From NCBI RefSeq assembly GCF_029892605.1, contig NZ_JARXWF010000001.1, positions 310,001-374,000 on the forward strand: DNA of 64,000 nucleotides, read 5' to 3'. Source of the stretch: Parabacteroides sp. PM6-13. GTDB lineage: Bacteria > Bacteroidota > Bacteroidia > Bacteroidales > Tannerellaceae. The notes below the pieces were generated by a model. The model did no database searches. It was not told where the DNA came from and saw nothing but the letters and a program-made list of their open reading frames with translations. Shown here in pieces: positions 34,391 to 43,735 of this stretch. Position 1 is the stretch's first letter; every line of letters starts with the position of its first letter. A program made the position numbers and the translations under genes.

Positions 34391-36826
34391 ATGATCAAAA
34401 AGAATACGACATATCAGCTCTTTATCTTTATCCTTCCTCTCCTTATGGGGCTGGGAGGAGGCTTGTTCACCTCCTGTTCGGTCACCAAACATCTACCCGA
34501 AGGAGAGGTGCTCTATACAGGCATTAAAGCCACGGAGGTGGTCGATCCCGATCCGTCGCGCGAAGGCGACGCGGCAATGCAGGAGGTGGAAGGCGCCTTG
34601 GCTTACGCCCCCAACAATGCCCTGTTCGGTAGTTCAACCACACGCATTCCTATCCCTTTCGGATTATGGATATACAATGGATTTAAGAAATACCAAAAAG
34701 GGGTAGGAAAATGGATATTCGATCAGTTTGCGGCCAAGCCGGTTCTGATCAATACGGTCAATCCCGATGTGCGCGTTGCCGTTGCCCGGAATATGTTACG
34801 CGAGAATGGCTACTTCGACGGCAACGTCCACTATGAGATACTCCCCAACGCAAAGGACTCGCTGCAGGCGAAAATCAATTACAGGGTGGAGATGAATCAT
34901 GCCTACCGCTACGACAGCATTCAGTATATGCGCATGCGCCATTTTGCTGATACACTGATCAACGCCCATCGCCACGAGAGCCTGTTGCGCAAGGAGGATC
35001 AGTTCAATGTGATCCGTCTGGAGAACGAGCGGCAACGCATCTCTTCCCTGTTGCGCAACAACGGTTTCTATTATTACCGTCCGGAATATGTGGTCTACGA
35101 GGCGGATACATTGCAGACACCGGGCAAGGTATGGCTGCGGGTGATGCGCAAACAAGGGATACCCTACAATGCCATGCTCCCCTATCGCATCGGGCATATA
35201 TCGGTGTATATGAACGGATACGACAACGAAGAACCGACCGATTCGATCCAATACAAGGACATGACGATCTATTACGAAGGGAAACTGAAACTTCGTCCCG
35301 AGGTTCTCTACAGCCGCTTGCGCTTCAAGCCGGGCGATCTCTACACCCTGGAGGAACAACAACGCACGCAAACCGGGCTTTCGCGCCTGAACGTATTCCG
35401 ATATGCCGAATTTCAATATACGCCCGTACGGCAAACAGCCTCGCGCGACACCACCGGGCAGGGGGAGTACCGCCGACGCGTGCGTGACCTGCAGGGAGGA
35501 GACGAACGGTTAGACAGCCTACGCCGCCGAAGCGCGATCTACAACCAAAACAACCAGTTGGATGTACGCATCAATACCGTCTTCGATTATCCCTATGATG
35601 GCGAGTTAGAGGTAAATGCCAGCACAAAGAGCAATGACTATATCGGGCCGGGGGCTATCTTCTCGATCACCCGCCGGAATGCGTTCCACGGTGGGGAGCT
35701 ATTGGGATTTCAGGTGAAAGGGTCTTACGAATGGCAAACGGGCAACCGCAACGAGGGCACAAAAATAAACAGTTACGAGATTGGTGCCAATGCCACCTTG
35801 ACCATGCCTTTCGTGCTCTTCCCGGGATTTGTGTACCGCGACCTGGTGAGGCCATCCACCACGGTCTTTAAGCTGAGTGCCGACCTGATAAACCGGGCAC
35901 GCTTCTTCCGCATGACCTCTTTAGGGATAAGCATGGGGTACGACTTCCGTCCCACGCCAACCACGCGCCACCAGGTGACTCCCTTCCGTCTGAACTATAA
36001 CAAAATGAAACCGACAGATCTCTTTATCGAGAAAGCGGATGAGAATCCTTCGCTCTGGCTAAGCCTACAGGATCAGTTTGTACCGGCCATGAGTTATATG
36101 TTCACCTACGATAACGCGACGGTCTCCAAACGCCATTATTTCTCCTGGATGGCATCACTCACACAGGCAGGTAATATCATCAGTGGTATAGGCGCTATCG
36201 CCGGAAACGACTTCAATAAAGAGGGGAAAAACCTATTCGGTAGCCCCTACGCACAGTTTGTGAAAGCAACCACCGAGTTTCGCTATAACCACCGGATTGA
36301 TAAAAACAACCGCCTTGTTGGTCGCCTGATGGCGGGTGGCATCTATAGCTATGGCAACTCACGGGTGGCTCCTTACAACGAGCAATTCTATATCGGAGGA
36401 GCCAACAGCGTACGTGCCTTCACGATACGTTCGATCGGTCCGGGGCGTTATTATGCCGATGCCAAAACAAATCCATATACCTATGTGGACCGGACAGGGG
36501 ATTATAAGTTTGAAGCCAACCTGGAATACCGCGTGCGCCTGGTGGGCGACCTGGAGGGAGCTCTCTTTCTGGATGCCGGCGGCATATGGGCGGCTCGCGA
36601 AGACGATCGCACCGGCGGCACCTTCAAAGCCAGCGAATTCTTCAACGATCTGGCACTGGGCACCGGGGTGGGACTACGCTACGACCTCTCGTTCCTACTG
36701 ATCCGCTTTGATGTCGGACTGGGCTTGCATGTCCCCTACGCCACCGAGAAAAAGGGCTATTTCAACGTAGATCCTTTCAAAGAAGGAGGATATTCCTGGC
36801 ACCTGGCCGTAGGCTACCCCTTCTGA
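34391..36826 (+). CDS. tamL: TamL, lipidated Omp85-family outer-membrane protein
   Basis: An 811-residue Omp85 protein. Its N-terminus is a lipoprotein signal (LGGGLFTSC, lipidated Cys29) rather than a plain signal peptide; this is the Bacteroidota hallmark that separates TamL from TamA. POTRA-like repeats occupy about 100-400, including LRFKPGDLYTLEEQQRTQTG. The C-terminal half is a beta-barrel with YIGGANSVRAFTIRSIGPG, the VRGF/IRGF-like motif of the family, and ends in an aromatic residue (VGYPF). It pairs with TamB, encoded 5 bp upstream. A lysine/arginine-rich insert (RRRVRDLQGGDERLDSLRRR) lies between the POTRA region and the barrel. Confidence 0.92.
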   Translation: MIKKNTTYQLFIFILPLLMGLGGGLFTSCSVTKHLPEGEVLYTGIKATEVVDPDPSREGDAAMQEVEGALAYAPNNALFGSSTTRIPIPFGLWIYNGFKKYQKGVGKWIFDQFAAKPVLINTVNPDVRVAVARNMLRENGYFDGNVHYEILPNAKDSLQAKINYRVEMNHAYRYDSIQYMRMRHFADTLINAHRHESLLRKEDQFNVIRLENERQRISSLLRNNGFYYYRPEYVVYEADTLQTPGKVWLRVMRKQGIPYNAMLPYRIGHISVYMNGYDNEEPTDSIQYKDMTIYYEGKLKLRPEVLYSRLRFKPGDLYTLEEQQRTQTGLSRLNVFRYAEFQYTPVRQTASRDTTGQGEYRRRVRDLQGGDERLDSLRRRSAIYNQNNQLDVRINTVFDYPYDGELEVNASTKSNDYIGPGAIFSITRRNAFHGGELLGFQVKGSYEWQTGNRNEGTKINSYEIGANATLTMPFVLFPGFVYRDLVRPSTTVFKLSADLINRARFFRMTSLGISMGYDFRPTPTTRHQVTPFRLNYNKMKPTDLFIEKADENPSLWLSLQDQFVPAMSYMFTYDNATVSKRHYFSWMASLTQAGNIISGIGAIAGNDFNKEGKNLFGSPYAQFVKATTEFRYNHRIDKNNRLVGRLMAGGIYSYGNSRVAPYNEQFYIGGANSVRAFTIRSIGPGRYYADAKTNPYTYVDRTGDYKFEANLEYRVRLVGDLEGALFLDAGGIWAAREDDRTGGTFKASEFFNDLALGTGVGLRYDLSFLLIRFDVGLGLHVPYATEKKGYFNVDPFKEGGYSWHLAVGYPF

Positions 36827-36859
36827 TTTGAAATCAATCACAAAATACAAAGTGTAAGC

Positions 36860-36890
36860 GACAAAATCGTTGTTTTTGTCACCCCTTTTT
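36860..36890 (+). terminator. candidate terminator after tamL
   Basis: GACAAAA (36860-36866) and TTTTGTC (36874-36880) form a perfect 7-bp stem 33 bp after the tamL stop, followed by ACCCC and five T residues. The T tract does not directly follow the stem, so its strength is uncertain. Confidence 0.35.
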
Positions 36891-36899
36891 GGCAGGGCA

Positions 36900-36954
36900 A
36901 AAAAAATTCTCACCCGCGTGAGAAAAAATTCTCATGCGGGTGAGAATAAAAAAA
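36900..36954. repeat. 55-bp dispersed double-hairpin repeat, copy 2
   Basis: Identical to 3111-3165 across 55 bases. It lies between the convergent tamL and DUF4143 ATPase genes, about 100 bp after the ATPase stop on the minus strand. As in copy 1, the minus strand reads hairpin then T-run, so in both places it can act as a terminator for the minus-strand gene upstream of it. Confidence 0.8.
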
Positions 36955-37054
36955 GGCAGACTGACATGTTCCCGTAACGCAACTGCGCATTTTTACTTGT
37001 TGGCATAAATAAATCCTATAAACAGTTTTTTCAAAATTCATATTCTCTCACATG

Positions 37055-38329
37055 CTAATCTTTCAAGCAACCAATGGGAACGACATAAACCCCATCTTTT
37101 CTTCTATATGCATATTTCCCGATAGCGGTAAGTACCATCAGAAATGCAGGATGTTTCATTTTATCTGTATCTATTCGATCGGAAAGAGCTTTTAAGCTTT
37201 CTGCTCCACTTTCGATTAGGTTGTCGCCTCCTAATTTTATTTCAATCAGCGCATACGAGCCATTACGAAGATGAAGAACAGCATCACACTCTAATCCACT
37301 TTTATCCCGATAATGATAAATGCTCCCGTCCAGCGTATCTGCAAATACACGCAAATCTCTCATGCACAACGTCTCGAAGAAGAGGCCAAGCGTATTCAAA
37401 TCCGCTATTAAATCATTGGGACCTAAGCCTAAAGCAGCGGTCCCGATGGAAGGATCTATAAAATAACGTGTATCTGATGTGCGAATGGCTGCTTTTGAAC
37501 GCAGATTGGGATTCCATGACGGAACATTTTCGATGACAAATATGTTTTCCAGGGCATTTAGGTAAGAGGCCAATGTTTTATCATCCATTGTAGTAGATTC
37601 ATTGGCTTCCAGGTCTTGTAGAATTGTACTCAGAGGTGCTTGTGCACCTTGAAGTCTTGCGTAAGAACGCATCAAACGCTTAACTCGTTCGGGGTTTCGA
37701 CTTACACCGTCCACCCGCGATATATCAGACTTGACAACAGCTTCGTAGTAGTCAAAGGCTTGCTCCAAGGCTGTTTCACCCTTCAAATCTGTAGCTTTTG
37801 GCCAACCACCTCTGCATATTACATAGGCAATATCAGAAATGGACATTGTATTTTCGGCTATAATTTGTTCCGGGGCGGAGAGTAAATCCTTCAGGCTGAT
37901 TTGACCGTTAGACTCTCCTGATTCGTACAAACTCATGGGGCGCATCATTAGCCACCCTACACGTCCGGTACCTGTATGGCTAATTTCCTTGGTATCAGGA
38001 GGAACAGCAGATCCTGTTAATATAAATTGTCCCATCTTATCCCGATGATCTACTTCAAAACGCATGGCATCCCATAGTTTAGGAGCTAATTGCCATTCGT
38101 CAATCAGGCGTGGAGTCTCACCTTGCAACAAGAGTTGAGGATTAATATCTGCCATCAAAAGATTCTGGCTTTTGGTTGCAGGATCAGATAAATAAAGAAT
38201 GCTTTTAACAATTTGTTCTGCAGTAGTAGTCTTTCCACACCACTTGGGGCCTTCTATCAATACAGCACCTTTTCCTGCCAGTTTTTTGGCTAGTACACGG
38301 TCTGCTACTCTTTGCTTATATTTTTTCAT
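37055..38329 (-). CDS. AAA ATPase with C-terminal DUF4143 domain
   Basis: A 424-residue P-loop ATPase. Walker A is EGPKWCGKTTTA (about 26-37), Walker B is in PRLIDEWQ, and the sensor-like segment is QFILTGSAVPP. The C-terminal DUF4143 domain (about 200-400) contains GLFFETLCMRDL and the nuclease-like DKSGLECDAVLHLRNGSYALIEIKLGG. The D...E-x-K pattern of this part resembles restriction-endonuclease-like folds. The function of the family is not established; such genes are common and often patchily distributed in Bacteroidota. It is AT-richer than its neighbours and is preceded by tandem repeats over its promoter, which suggest a mobile or self-regulated cassette. Confidence 0.85.
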   Translation of the reverse strand: MKKYKQRVADRVLAKKLAGKGAVLIEGPKWCGKTTTAEQIVKSILYLSDPATKSQNLLMADINPQLLLQGETPRLIDEWQLAPKLWDAMRFEVDHRDKMGQFILTGSAVPPDTKEISHTGTGRVGWLMMRPMSLYESGESNGQISLKDLLSAPEQIIAENTMSISDIAYVICRGGWPKATDLKGETALEQAFDYYEAVVKSDISRVDGVSRNPERVKRLMRSYARLQGAQAPLSTILQDLEANESTTMDDKTLASYLNALENIFVIENVPSWNPNLRSKAAIRTSDTRYFIDPSIGTAALGLGPNDLIADLNTLGLFFETLCMRDLRVFADTLDGSIYHYRDKSGLECDAVLHLRNGSYALIEIKLGGDNLIESGAESLKALSDRIDTDKMKHPAFLMVLTAIGKYAYRRKDGVYVVPIGCLKD

Positions 38330-38352
38330 TTTGTTATTCTAATTGTCTGTAG

Positions 38353-38385
38353 CAAAGATATACATCGTTTTGGCAATTCCGCAAT
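38353..38385 (-). promoter_or_regulatory. candidate promoter of the DUF4143 ATPase gene
   Basis: Minus-strand TATCTTTG (38353-38360) is a perfect -7 box. ATTG at 38382-38385 stands 21 bases upstream as a weak -33 element, lying within the first 23-bp tandem repeat. The leader to the ATG at 38329 would be under 20 nt. Confidence 0.5.
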
Positions 38386-38443
38386 TTGGCGTAAAATAAT
38401 TCCGCAATTTGGCGTAAAACAATTCCGTAGTTTGGCTTTTTAT
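38375..38443. repeat. three tandem 23-bp repeats upstream of the DUF4143 ATPase gene
   Basis: Copies lie at 38375-38397, 38398-38420 and 38421-38443. The first two share AATTCCGCAATTTGGCGTAA and differ only in their last base. The third keeps AATTCCG and TTTGGC but is otherwise diverged. The array covers the -33 region of the ATPase promoter, like an iterated operator for autoregulation. There are no unique spacers, so it is not a CRISPR array. Confidence 0.85.
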
Positions 38444-38513
38444 GGTTACCTTAAAAAGAGAAATCCCCAAAACCATATATGTTTCAGGGATTTGTTTCGC
38501 TTTATCAGTCTTC

Positions 38514-39023
38514 TTAAGGTTGAGTACCAACCGGACGACTGCCAATAGAGGGTCGGGTGGTTGGACGGGTGACATCAGACGGACGATCATGCGAAGGGCG
38601 ATCGTTTGAGGGTCGATCATGCGAGGGTCGATTATTAGAAGGTCGATCATTTCCCTCTCCCGGGCGAGGGCGATTTGGGCGGTTTGGTGCAATGTAGATG
38701 GGGCGTCCATAAGGAGGATAATGAACAGGGGGATTAACCGGAGCCACATAAGTAACATCTTCATAAAGATATTCATAACCGACTAAGTAGTCGTTCCAAA
38801 ATTCCAGGGCATACACCTCGCGTTGTGCGGTCTGGTATTCCAATACTTCCTGCACCCCGTTGGAGGTCTCTTTGAAGGATATCATTCGGTTGGGATAACC
38901 GGCCAACTGTTCCACTTGTGCCTTGCTCATGCCTGTCGTTAGCTTTCTCAGATCGAGCGAACGGGTAGTACCGCACGCGACCAATGCAATTGCCATTACG
39001 GCAAAACAAACTATCTTCTTCAT
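38514..39023 (-). CDS. lipoprotein with BamE/SmpA-like domain and Arg-Pro-Ser repeat tail
   Basis: A 169-residue lipoprotein; the signal ends at LVACG with lipidated Cys17. Residues 22-75 resemble the small BamE/SmpA fold: LRKLTTGMSKAQVEQLAGYP is the usual helical opening, and a strand region follows. Residues 100-169 are Pro/Arg-rich, with the pentapeptide-like repeat RPSHD/RPSND and a final RPVGTQP. The tail may bind peptidoglycan, other envelope proteins or nucleic acid; this is speculation. The start at 39023 is chosen because the lipoprotein signal begins there. It is divergent from frr and 184 bp before the ATPase start on the same strand. Confidence 0.7.
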   Translation of the reverse strand: MKKIVCFAVMAIALVACGTTRSLDLRKLTTGMSKAQVEQLAGYPNRMISFKETSNGVQEVLEYQTAQREVYALEFWNDYLVGYEYLYEDVTYVAPVNPPVHYPPYGRPIYIAPNRPNRPRPGEGNDRPSNNRPSHDRPSNDRPSHDRPSDVTRPTTRPSIGSRPVGTQP

Positions 39024-39076
39024 CCTCTTTTTCTTTTTGTAGGTTAGTATATTCATGGAACAGATCAAAAGCTTAA

Positions 39077-39107
39077 TTTGTTTAGTTGAAAATCTTTACT
39101 ACTTTTG
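39077..39107 (+). promoter_or_regulatory. consensus promoter of frr
   Basis: TTTG (39077-39080), exactly 19 bases, then TACTTTTG (39100-39107): a full match to the Bacteroidota TTTG-N19-TAnnTTTG promoter. Transcription would begin near 39114, about 50 nt before the frr start codon. Confidence 0.75.
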
Positions 39108-39163
39108 TTTACCAGAAAACAGAATCAAATTGAATCGAAAAGAACATATAAACAGTTAATCTT

Positions 39164-39724
39164 ATGGTAGATATTAAGCAGTATGTAAAAGCAGCTGAAG
39201 AAAAAATGCAATCAGCTATCGAATATCTGGACGAACAGCTCTCGCATATCCGCGCTGGCAAAGCCAATCCGAAGATCCTGGACGGGGTGCGTGTGCCTTA
39301 CTATGGAGGACTGGTTCCCCTGAGCAATGTATCCTCTATCAATACGCCTGATGCGAAGACAATCATTATCACTCCCTGGGAAAAGCCGATGATCAGAGAG
39401 ATCGAAAAGGCGATCCTGAACTCGGATGTAGGTATCACGCCGGAAAACAATGGGGAGATCATCCGTCTCGGCATTCCCCCGCTGACAGAAGAGCGTCGTC
39501 GCCAGCTAGCTAAACAATCAAAACAGGAGGCTGAGAATGCGAAGATCAGCATCCGCAATGCCCGTCGCGACGCCATCGACCTGCTCAAGAAAAGTGTGAA
39601 AGACGGTGTGCCCGAAGATGTAGAGAAAGATGCCGAAGCAGAAGTACAAAAGATCCATGATAAGTTTGTCAAGAAAACGGATGAATTGTATGCAGCTAAG
39701 GAAAAAGAAATCATGACGGTTTAA
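39164..39724 (+). CDS. frr: ribosome recycling factor
   Basis: A 186-residue protein of normal length. Family markers are [58 protein letters not shown] and [13 protein letters not shown]. The long C-terminal helix has [14 protein letters not shown]. It splits post-termination ribosomes together with EF-G and is essential in bacteria. The gene has a strong upstream promoter and is followed by rsgA, so two ribosome-cycle genes are adjacent. Confidence 0.98.
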   Translation: MVDIKQYVKAAEEKMQSAIEYLDEQLSHIRAGKANPKILDGVRVPYYGGLVPLSNVSSINTPDAKTIIITPWEKPMIREIEKAILNSDVGITPENNGEIIRLGIPPLTEERRRQLAKQSKQEAENAKISIRNARRDAIDLLKKSVKDGVPEDVEKDAEAEVQKIHDKFVKKTDELYAAKEKEIMTV

Positions 39725-39743
39725 TTCTGTCAGGCAGAATTAA
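39721..39743. repeat. 9-bp inverted repeat over the frr stop codon
   Basis: TTAATTCTG (39721-39729) and CAGAATTAA (39735-39743) pair perfectly around TCAGG; the frr TAA stop (39722-39724) lies in the left arm. No T-run follows, so it is not a standard terminator. Confidence 0.5.
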
Positions 39744-39745
39744 AC

Positions 39746-39794
39746 AATGAAGAATGATGAATTTCCGCTTCGCTCCAATTCATCATTCTTCATT
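39746..39794. repeat. 18-bp perfect stem-loop of the ATTCTTCATT family between frr and rsgA
   Basis: AATGAAGAATGATGAATT (39746-39763) is the exact reverse complement of 39777-39794, with the 13-base loop TCCGCTTCGCTCC. The hairpin ends 14 bp before the rsgA start codon, so it could affect rsgA translation or mark an RNA-processing site. Related text occurs at 6866-6955, 27680-27705 and 50700-50755. Confidence 0.75.
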
Positions 39795-39808
39795 CATCAT
39801 TCAAAAAA

Positions 39809-40741
39809 ATGCGCGGCTTAGTAATAAAAAACACCGGTAGCTGGTACACCGTACGGACGGAGGACGGACAGGATATCGAAAGCAAAATCAAAGGTAATTT
39901 CCGACTGAAAGAGATTCGGAGCACTAATCCTGTGTCGGTTGGTGACTGGGTGCATATCGACATCAACAACGAAGGCATGGGCATGATCCGGGAGATCGAA
40001 GACCGCAAAAATTATATTGTTCGCCGCGCCTCCAACCTGTCGAAGCAATCCCATATCATCGGAGCCAATCTCGACCAGGCGATATTGATCGCTACCGTAA
40101 ACTTTCCCATCACCACGACCATATTCACGGATCGGTTTCTGGCCACTGCCGAAGCCTATCAGGTGCCTGTGCGCATTGTGTTCAATAAGATCGACCGCTA
40201 CCGGGGAGAAGACCTAGCACGTATGGAAGAGCTGATCGAACTCTATGAATCGATTGGCTACCCCTGCTACCGCCTCTGTGCCAAAACAGAGGAAGGCTTT
40301 GATGTGATTAAGGCCGAACTAAAAGACAAAACAACCCTGCTATCCGGCCATTCGGGTGTTGGGAAATCGACGATCATTAACAAATTGATACCTGGCGTAA
40401 ACCTGCGCACCAGCGATATTTCGGAATACCACAACAAAGGGATGCACACCACCACCTTCTCCGAGATGATCGAGCTACCCGAAGGAGGCTACCTGATAGA
40501 TACTCCGGGCATCAAGGGATTCGGCACATTCGATATGGAAGACGCGGAGATCTCCCACTATTTTCGGGAGATATTTCAGGAATCTGCCCAGTGCCGATTC
40601 AACAACTGCACTCACCGCCACGAACCGGGCTGTGCCGTATTAGAAGCCATTCGCGAAGGGCGCATCAGCGAATCACGCTACAAAAGCTACCTGAGCATCC
40701 TTTCCGACCGGGAAGAGAACAAATACCGGGAGGATTATTAA
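39809..40741 (+). CDS. rsgA: small-subunit ribosome maturation GTPase RsgA
   Basis: A 310-residue circularly permuted GTPase. An OB-fold N-terminus (about 1-70, [15 protein letters not shown]) precedes the GTPase motifs in permuted order: FNKIDRY (G4) comes before GHSGVGKST (G1) and DTPGIKGFG (G3). The C-terminal zinc-binding region is [16 protein letters not shown]. RsgA binds the 30S subunit late in assembly and checks the decoding centre. The start follows a stem-loop that leaves only 14 bp of leader. It is followed 52 bp later by the SNF2 gene. Confidence 0.96.
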   Translation: MRGLVIKNTGSWYTVRTEDGQDIESKIKGNFRLKEIRSTNPVSVGDWVHIDINNEGMGMIREIEDRKNYIVRRASNLSKQSHIIGANLDQAILIATVNFPITTTIFTDRFLATAEAYQVPVRIVFNKIDRYRGEDLARMEELIELYESIGYPCYRLCAKTEEGFDVIKAELKDKTTLLSGHSGVGKSTIINKLIPGVNLRTSDISEYHNKGMHTTTFSEMIELPEGGYLIDTPGIKGFGTFDMEDAEISHYFREIFQESAQCRFNNCTHRHEPGCAVLEAIREGRISESRYKSYLSILSDREENKYREDY

Positions 40742-40793
40742 CCCCCGGAGACCGACCTACCTGGATAGGTTTTAGCATCGAAGGCAAAGATTA

Positions 40794-43703
40794 ATGAATA
40801 GGGATGAACTTATTTTAGTATTGTATGCCCACCGTTATTTCGGCTGGAAATATGCTGTCTTTTCTGCCGAAAGGACAGAAAGTGGCAGCATGCGCATATT
40901 GGGAAGCCCCGATGCCGACCAGGAAGAGAAAGAGGGACGCGCCACGGAATGGGTAGAGCTGATCCGGCAGGTCAACGAGGTGAGCGACCAGAACCTGATG
41001 AAGCACTACTCGCGGAAGAAATCGATCACGGAGTTTCACAAAGAGCTGACCCAAGAGACCCTCGAACGCTATATCCATCCCCGGATCGAACAGGTCAACC
41101 ACAAAGCCACCCAATTGGCCATACAGACCGGCATACGCGCCTTCATACGAACAGACTTCTCGAACAATACGCTGTTTGTGCAAAATGAAATCGACATCTT
41201 ACGCGACACGACCTCTTGCCGCTTTCACTTTGTGAAAGACACGGAGGCAGGATTGCGCTATTTCATTTCGCTCACCAACCAAGAGCAGGAGATCACCCTA
41301 CAGGGAAAGCGGGCGATCGTGTTGAGCAACAAACCCGCCGTGGTGTTGCTCGATAAGGAGATCCATACGATTGAGAATATCGATTCCAAGAAGCTGGAGC
41401 CTTTTCTAACCAAAGAATACATCAGCGTGCCGGCATCATCCGAGAAGATGTATATACGCAACTTCGTCACCAAAACCCTGTTGAAATACGATGTACGCAT
41501 CGAAGGCATCCCCTTCTCCGAGATCCGCCCCACACGCTTAGCCAGGCTGACGCTGGAGAAGGATCTCAATCAAGACTACGTATTACTGCTCTCCTTTCTC
41601 TATAACGGAAACCGGATCTTCTTTCCGGACGACAAGACCAAAAAGGTAATCGAACTAAAGGAGCAAGAGGGAGAGGTTGCCATCGAGTGGTATAAGCGCG
41701 ACAAGATATGGGAAGAGCATCTGGCCGCCCTATTACTCCGCGAAGGGCTACAGAAAGAGGGGATTAACCATTACACAACGTTGCCCAAAGAAGATCCTTA
41801 CCGGCTGATTGAATGGCTCTATCAAAAGAAAGAGGTATTGCTGCAGGACTATTTTGAATTGGAGCAGATCGGGGAGCAAACCTATTACATCGGCCCAATA
41901 CACAAAGAATCTGATCTGGAAGAGAAGATCGACTGGTTTGAAGTGAACATCACAATCATCGCGGGAGAGTTTCGCATCCCCTTCAGCCGTTTCCGCAAGC
42001 ATATCCTCGAGGGAAGAAAAGAATACCTATTGCCCGACAAGACCACCCTGCTCTTGCCGGATGAATGGTTTGTGAAATACACCGATCTGTTTCGGTATGC
42101 CAAAGAGAAAAACGATCGTCTGCAACTGAAAAAGATACACCTAGGGGTCGTAACCTCCGCCATAATGGAGGAGATACCAACAGACAAGCAGGAGAGACTC
42201 CGGGAAATCTTAGAGATCCCGGCGAAACGCCCTCCCCTCCCCGCCCAACTAAAGGCAGAACTACGTCCCTACCAGCAAGAGGGCTTCTATTGGCTGTCGC
42301 ACCTCTATCACCACCAGTTCGGAGGATGCCTGGCCGACGATATGGGACTGGGTAAGACACTGCAGATGATCACCCTGTTGCAATCGGTCTATGCTGAAGC
42401 CGGTCGAAAGAGTGCCGCGCCGACAACCGGACAGCTCTCCCTGTTCGATTCCTTCCGCCCCGCATTGCCCGCCAGCCTGGTGGTAGCCCCTACCTCGCTA
42501 TTGCACAACTGGAAAAACGAGCTAAAGCGGTTCGCACCCGAGTTGCGGGTCTTTGTCTATGCCGGTGCCAATCGAATGCGCTCTCACTCGGTTCGGGAGA
42601 TATTCGATCGCTTCGAAGTGGTCATCACCTCCTATGGCACGATGCGCAACGACATTGAATACCTGGCCGATTATCCGTTTCAGATCATTCTCTTAGATGA
42701 AAGTCAATATATAAAGAACCCTGCTTCGGTCTCCTATAAAGCGGCCAAGCGATTGCAGTCTGATCATCGTTTTGTATTGACCGGCACACCGATCGAGAAT
42801 TCCCTGGAAGATTTATGGGCACAGTTTCATTTCATCAATGAAGGATTATTGGGCAGCTTCTCCTTCTTCAAGAAAGAGTATATCCAAAAGATGCTCAAAG
42901 AGAAAAACGAAGAGCGGGAAAAGCAACTGCGCCAACTGATCTCGCCCTTTATGCTTCGCCGCACGAAGGAAGAGGTTACACCCGAATTGCCACCATTGCT
43001 TCAAGAGGTGATCTATTGCGATATGACGGACGCGCAGGAGGAGCTCTACAACGCCGAAGCCAACCGGATCCGTCATACCCTATTGAAAGCAAAAGAGAAT
43101 CCCGATCGACAAAAAGACACCTTCATCGCCTTGGAGGGATTGAACCGCCTACGCCAACTGGCCAACCACCCACAGATGATCGATCCCGCCTACCGGGAAG
43201 ACTCCGGCAAATTCGAACAAATCATCCTTTTCTTCGAAAACCTGAAAGCAAACGGTCACAAGGTGCTTATTTTTTCCTCGTATGTGAAACATTTGAAGTT
43301 ACTGGCCGAAAAGTTCGACCGGGAAGGCTGGGCGTATGCCATGCTTACGGGAGAGACCACGCAAAGAGAAAGGGAGATAGAACGCTTCAACCGGGAGAAA
43401 GACACGCATTGCTTCTTCATCTCCCTGAAAGCGGGAGCGACCGGGCTAAACCTGACTGCGGCCGATTATGTGTTTGTCATCGACCCCTGGTGGAATCCCG
43501 CCGCGGAGATGCAGGCGTTAAGCCGTGCGCATCGGATCGGCCAAGACAAGACAGTGATTGCCTTCCGGTTTATCTCTTCCCAGACCATCGAAGAAAAAAT
43601 CCTTCACCTGCAAGAGACGAAGACAGCACTCTTCGATACGTTCGTGCAAGACAATAACCCATTGGCCCATCTCCGTTGGGAAGAGATCGAACAGTTGCTC
43701 TAA
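40794..43703 (+). CDS. SNF2-family helicase/translocase
   Basis: A 969-residue protein. The N-terminal 480 residues are family-specific and have no motif I can name. The C-terminal SNF2 engine starts near 485: LADDMGLGKTLQMITLL (motif I), VVAPTSLLHNWKNELKRF (Ia), VVITSYGTMRND, LDESQYIKN (motif II, DESQ variant of DEAH/DEAQ) and LTGTPIENSLEDLW (III). The helicase C domain has FSSYVKHLKLLAEKFDREG, LKAGATGLNLTAADYV and RAHRIGQDK. Such proteins move along double-stranded DNA with ATP; bacterial members are linked to RNA polymerase recycling or DNA repair. Its stop lies 32 bp from that of the convergent sensor kinase. The exact role is unknown. Confidence 0.9.
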   Translation: MNRDELILVLYAHRYFGWKYAVFSAERTESGSMRILGSPDADQEEKEGRATEWVELIRQVNEVSDQNLMKHYSRKKSITEFHKELTQETLERYIHPRIEQVNHKATQLAIQTGIRAFIRTDFSNNTLFVQNEIDILRDTTSCRFHFVKDTEAGLRYFISLTNQEQEITLQGKRAIVLSNKPAVVLLDKEIHTIENIDSKKLEPFLTKEYISVPASSEKMYIRNFVTKTLLKYDVRIEGIPFSEIRPTRLARLTLEKDLNQDYVLLLSFLYNGNRIFFPDDKTKKVIELKEQEGEVAIEWYKRDKIWEEHLAALLLREGLQKEGINHYTTLPKEDPYRLIEWLYQKKEVLLQDYFELEQIGEQTYYIGPIHKESDLEEKIDWFEVNITIIAGEFRIPFSRFRKHILEGRKEYLLPDKTTLLLPDEWFVKYTDLFRYAKEKNDRLQLKKIHLGVVTSAIMEEIPTDKQERLREILEIPAKRPPLPAQLKAELRPYQQEGFYWLSHLYHHQFGGCLADDMGLGKTLQMITLLQSVYAEAGRKSAAPTTGQLSLFDSFRPALPASLVVAPTSLLHNWKNELKRFAPELRVFVYAGANRMRSHSVREIFDRFEVVITSYGTMRNDIEYLADYPFQIILLDESQYIKNPASVSYKAAKRLQSDHRFVLTGTPIENSLEDLWAQFHFINEGLLGSFSFFKKEYIQKMLKEKNEEREKQLRQLISPFMLRRTKEEVTPELPPLLQEVIYCDMTDAQEELYNAEANRIRHTLLKAKENPDRQKDTFIALEGLNRLRQLANHPQMIDPAYREDSGKFEQIILFFENLKANGHKVLIFSSYVKHLKLLAEKFDREGWAYAMLTGETTQREREIERFNREKDTHCFFISLKAGATGLNLTAADYVFVIDPWWNPAAEMQALSRAHRIGQDKTVIAFRFISSQTIEEKILHLQETKTALFDTFVQDNNPLAHLRWEEIEQLL

Positions 43704-43735
43704 TAAAATGTAGGAATCAATGCTTCTTCTTATAG

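Noticed and set aside
38375-38443. Possible mini CRISPR array
   Set aside because: The 23-bp units are directly adjacent with no spacers, the third copy is diverged, and no cas gene is present.
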